Assembly: GCF_020708045.1 (NCBI RefSeq)
Contig: NZ_JAJFES010000005.1
Span: forward strand, 214,538 to 278,537
Direction: 5' to 3'
Source: Massilia sp. IC2-278
Lineage (GTDB): Bacteria; Pseudomonadota; Gammaproteobacteria; Burkholderiales; Burkholderiaceae_D
DNA: 64,000 nt
Made by a program: the position numbers and the translations under genes. Shown piece by piece: positions 61,741 to 64,000 of this stretch (position 1 is its first letter; every line of letters begins with the position of its first letter). The notes beneath the pieces are model-generated. The model was given only the letters and a program-made list of their open reading frames with translations. It ran no database searches and had not been told where the DNA came from.

Positions 61741-62478
61741 TAGGGTGCCGAGCTTACCGTGCAGGGTTTTCTGCTTCGGGTGTATTTGCCATTCGCTCAT
61801 TTTGTTTGCCCAGTCTTGCATCATGGCTCGCCGCTCGTCTAGGTAGGTGGCATGGTTGTAGGTGCGGCGCACTCCATTCGGCTCAGCGTGTGCCAGCTGG
61901 GCTTCGATGGCATCGGGCTGATAGCCCATTTCATTAAGCCGAGTGCTGCCCGTCGTACGCGTGCCATGCGGGCTGTACTTGGTCGCCCAGCCGAGCTTCT
62001 TAAGGGCCTGACGCAAGGCCGCGTCAGCCATGGGACGTCAAGGACATGGGCTGGAGTGATCTGGCGAACAGGGAGCTTGCCGATCGACGGAAAGACCACG
62101 CGCTCTAGCATGTCGAGCCGGCGCTTCTTGGTAACTTCCTCCCAGTCCTTCAGGGCCAGCCACTCCTTAGCGACGACCTCAAAGGTGTTCGCTGAGTCAT
62201 GCTCGCGCTTGATGCGTTCGATCTGACGGTTCTGAACGGGATTGATGCCCTCCCTAACCAGCTTCCGTGCTGCTTCACACTTCTCTCTAGCCTCACCGAG
62301 CGTCACGCTTGGGTAGTCGTCAAGCGCGAACCGCGAGGCCTTGTCGTTGAGCTTGAATCGATAGCGCCACGCCTTGATACCGTTCGGCTTGATCTCGAGG
62401 TACAGCCCCTTGTAGTCATTGAAGCGATAGCTACCTTCTTTGGGCTTTTGCAGCACGGCACTGAGCGTCGGTAAGCAT
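61735..62478 (-). pseudogene. Degraded P4-type tyrosine integrase
   Basis: On the minus strand, ATG 62478 opens 'MLTDAQCRAAK'. A one-base frameshift then leads into 'PKEGSYRFNDYKGLYLEIKPNG' and 'AWRYRFKLNDKASRF', the DUF4102/SAM-like N-terminal part. At about 62035, after 'PVRQITPAHVLD', sequence jumps directly to 'ALRQALKKLGWATKYSPHGTR', losing most of the catalytic domain. The C-terminal 'HGTRTTGSTRLNEMGY' and 'RRTYNHATYLDERRAMMQDWAN', including the tyrosine region, survive in another frame. The integrase is inactive, so the island is fixed. No attachment site or tRNA gene was recognised beside it. Confidence 0.8.
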
Positions 62479-62610
62479 GTGAGTAAGGTCGTTGTGGCAA
62501 CACGCTCATCATATACACCAATTCTGTGGGTTCGGAAGTTTCATATACACCGCCATATGCACTTGCGCAGCACATGCGCAAGTTATTGCATGCAACAAGA
62601 AGAAACAAGA

Positions 62611-62632
62611 AAGCCCCGAGTTACGGGGCCTT
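62611..62632 (-). terminator. Rho-independent terminator of ychF
   Basis: gccccg/cggggc stem (62613-62618 with 62624-62629), followed on the minus strand by a T-rich tract. It lies 60-80 bases beyond the ychF stop. The gap 62479-62692 contains only this and the inverted repeat at 62640. Confidence 0.7.
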
Positions 62633-62639
62633 CTTGAGG

Positions 62640-62680
62640 ATTTCAGGCAGTTTTTGCAAGCCGTTGAAACTGTCTGAAAT
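62640..62680. other. 14-bp imperfect inverted repeat between ychF and the island
   Basis: atttcaggcagttt (62640-62653) pairs with aaactgtctgaaat (62667-62680) with a single G-T mismatch and a 13-base loop. It sits where the island meets the core gene ychF. It could be part of the ychF terminator system or an old recombination site. Confidence 0.4.
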
Positions 62681-62692
62681 GGCTTGCTCAAA

Positions 62693-63784
62693 TCAGACGT
62701 TGAACAGGAAGTTCAACACATCCCCATCCTTGACCACATACTCCTTGCCCTCGGCGCGCATCTTGCCCGCTTCCTTCGCGCCCGACTCGCCCTTGTAGGT
62801 GATGTAGTCGTCGAAACCGATGGTCTGCGCGCGGATGAAGCCGCGTTCGAAGTCGGTGTGGATCACGCCGGCCGCCTGCGGGGCGGTGGCGCCGACTTTC
62901 ACGGTCCAGGCGCGCACTTCTTTCACGCCGGCGGTGAAGTAGGTCTGCAGGCCGAGCAGTTTATAAGCGGCGCGGACCAGGCGGTCCAGGCCCGGCTCTT
63001 CCATACCCATGTCGGACAGGAAGGCTGCCTTGTCGGCGTCGTCGAGGTCGGCGATTTCCGATTCGATGGCGGCGCTGATCGCGACGATCGGCGCGTTCTG
63101 CTTCTTGGCGAACTCGGTCAGCTGGTCGAGCAGCGGGTTGTCGGTGAAGCCGGTGTCCGAGACGTTGGCCACGTACATCGCCGGTTTCGCGGTGATCAGG
63201 TGCAGTTCGCGGATCAGGAACATCTCGTCGGCGTCCAGGCCCAGGGTGCGCACCGGCTGGCCTTCGTTCAGGTGCGGCAGCATGCGCTCGCACAGGGCGA
63301 CCAGCTTGGCGGCGTCCTTGTCGCCCGAACGGGCTTTCTTGTTTTCGCGGTGGATCGCCTTTTCGACGGCGCCCAGGTCGGCCAGCGCCAGTTCGGTCTG
63401 GATGACTTCGATGTCGTCGATCGGGCTGACCTTGCCGGCCACGTGGATCACGTTCGGGTCTTCGAAGCAGCGCACCACATTGACGATGGCATCGGTTTCG
63501 CGGATGTGCGACAGGAACTGGTTGCCCAGGCCCTCGCCTTTCGAGGCGCCGGCCACCAGGCCCGCGATGTCGACGAATTCGACGATGGCCGGGACGATGC
63601 GCTCCGGCTTGACGATCTCGGCCAGCTGGGCCATGCGCGGATCGGGCACCTCGACCACGCCGACGTTCGGCTCGATGGTGCAGAACGGGTAGTTTTCAGC
63701 CGGGATGCCGGCCTTGGTCAGCGCGTTGAACAGGGTGGACTTGCCGACGTTGGGCAGGCCGACGATGCCGCATTGGAGACTCAT
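62693..63784 (-). CDS. ychF: Redox-regulated ATPase YchF (Obg-family)
   Basis: A 363-residue translation-associated P-loop protein. It has G1 'GLPNVGKST' at residues 9-17, G3 '[17 protein letters not shown]', the atypical G4 'NVSD' that explains its preference for ATP, and a C-terminal TGS domain ('[31 protein letters not shown]'). A core gene present in nearly all bacteria, it marks the right-hand border of the defence island. Confidence 0.97.
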   Translation of the reverse strand: MSLQCGIVGLPNVGKSTLFNALTKAGIPAENYPFCTIEPNVGVVEVPDPRMAQLAEIVKPERIVPAIVEFVDIAGLVAGASKGEGLGNQFLSHIRETDAIVNVVRCFEDPNVIHVAGKVSPIDDIEVIQTELALADLGAVEKAIHRENKKARSGDKDAAKLVALCERMLPHLNEGQPVRTLGLDADEMFLIRELHLITAKPAMYVANVSDTGFTDNPLLDQLTEFAKKQNAPIVAISAAIESEIADLDDADKAAFLSDMGMEEPGLDRLVRAAYKLLGLQTYFTAGVKEVRAWTVKVGATAPQAAGVIHTDFERGFIRAQTIGFDDYITYKGESGAKEAGKMRAEGKEYVVKDGDVLNFLFNV

Positions 63785-63923
63785 GGGAATTCTTTCTCTC
63801 GATGATGATGAGCTGTAATGCCACAGCTCGGAAACCCCGCATTGTAACCCGGTCGGCGTGCGAATGCCGCAAAAACAGGCGCGCGGGCAATGTCCCAGGC
63901 TGCCTGCACAACAGCTCTGTATC

Positions 63924-63942
63924 AGGCGAAAACCTGTCGGAA
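63924..63942. promoter_or_regulatory. Palindromic element near the right edge
   Basis: ctgtcggaattctttacag is an imperfect palindrome (ctgt..gaattc..acag) followed by an AT-rich stretch to the end of the window. It is a candidate operator for a gene beginning beyond the edge. It resembles, from memory, the element found before PEP-CTERM genes in related bacteria, but I could not find a convincing sigma-54 site after it. Confidence 0.3.
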
Positions 63943-64000
63943 TTCTTTACAGCTTGTAGCTGGAATAATTTTCCTGGAAATAAATTTTCTTCCCACTCAA

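Noticed and set aside
62479..62692. Possible tRNA gene as integration target beside the integrase
   Set aside because: No cloverleaf or T-loop sequence could be assembled; only a terminator stem and an inverted repeat are present.
63950..64000. Possible sigma-54 promoter after the right-edge palindrome
   Set aside because: No GG-N10-GC pair with the required spacing could be found in the AT-rich tract.

Overview
The window looks like a chromosome segment of a high-GC betaproteobacterium of the family Oxalobacteraceae (Massilia / Janthinobacterium type). This is inferred from the kdsD-kdsC-lptC-lptA-lptB-rpoN-hpf block, the nitrogen-PTS genes ptsN-hprK-rapZ, a DUF3683-type FAD/Fe-S oxidoreductase of about 1340 residues, and the general gene style. 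No rRNA, tRNA or CRISPR array was seen.

Region 1 (1-21983) is an accessory cluster, all on the + strand. It opens with an array of paralogous Sec-exported right-handed beta-helix proteins: complete copies, head-only chimeras with foreign C-termini, a tail-only fragment and an internal relic. Next come two very large Sec-exported RHS/YD-repeat proteins with nearly identical N-termini and different C-terminal domains: an unrecognised domain of about 500 residues in the first, and a DUF2235 (Tle1-like) alpha/beta-hydrolase in the second. Between and after them lie five small exported proteins sharing a 'Cys ... LDGxGxC' signature, plus one further exported protein translationally coupled to the lipase-type RHS gene. 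Many junctions are ATGA overlaps. The layout suggests a polymorphic-toxin locus with candidate immunity or accessory genes that evolves by local duplication and tail exchange. The function is inferred.

Region 2 (22158-53435) is mostly core genome. It holds an M13 metallopeptidase, a LytS/LytTR two-component pair, a cold-shock protein with its own promoter and terminator, an oxidoreductase-HIT-DUF971 operon, yqaA, ilvA, queF, ptsN-hprK-rapZ, an aminoglycoside 3'-phosphotransferase, two unknown genes, an enoyl-CoA hydratase/HIBYL-CoA hydrolase, the LPS-transport/Kdo/rpoN operon on the minus strand, a CPA2 cation antiporter, a DUF6404 membrane protein, a diguanylate cyclase, a MOSC protein and a Tat-exported PhoX phosphatase. 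The ptsN half and the rpoN half of what is usually one colinear cluster face each other, with unrelated genes between them. Several intergenic gaps carry a palindromic REP-like repeat, often as inverted pairs.

Region 3 (about 53440-62690) is a horizontally acquired defence island. It contains a four-gene type IC restriction-modification operon, hsdM-hsdS-prrC-hsdR, with a PrrC-type anticodon nuclease between hsdS and hsdR. The operon is flanked by debris: a winged-helix gene remnant on the left, and a broken DUF262 gene and a degraded P4-type integrase on the right. The island is more AT-rich than its surroundings. The window ends with the core GTPase gene ychF and a short upstream region carrying a palindrome.
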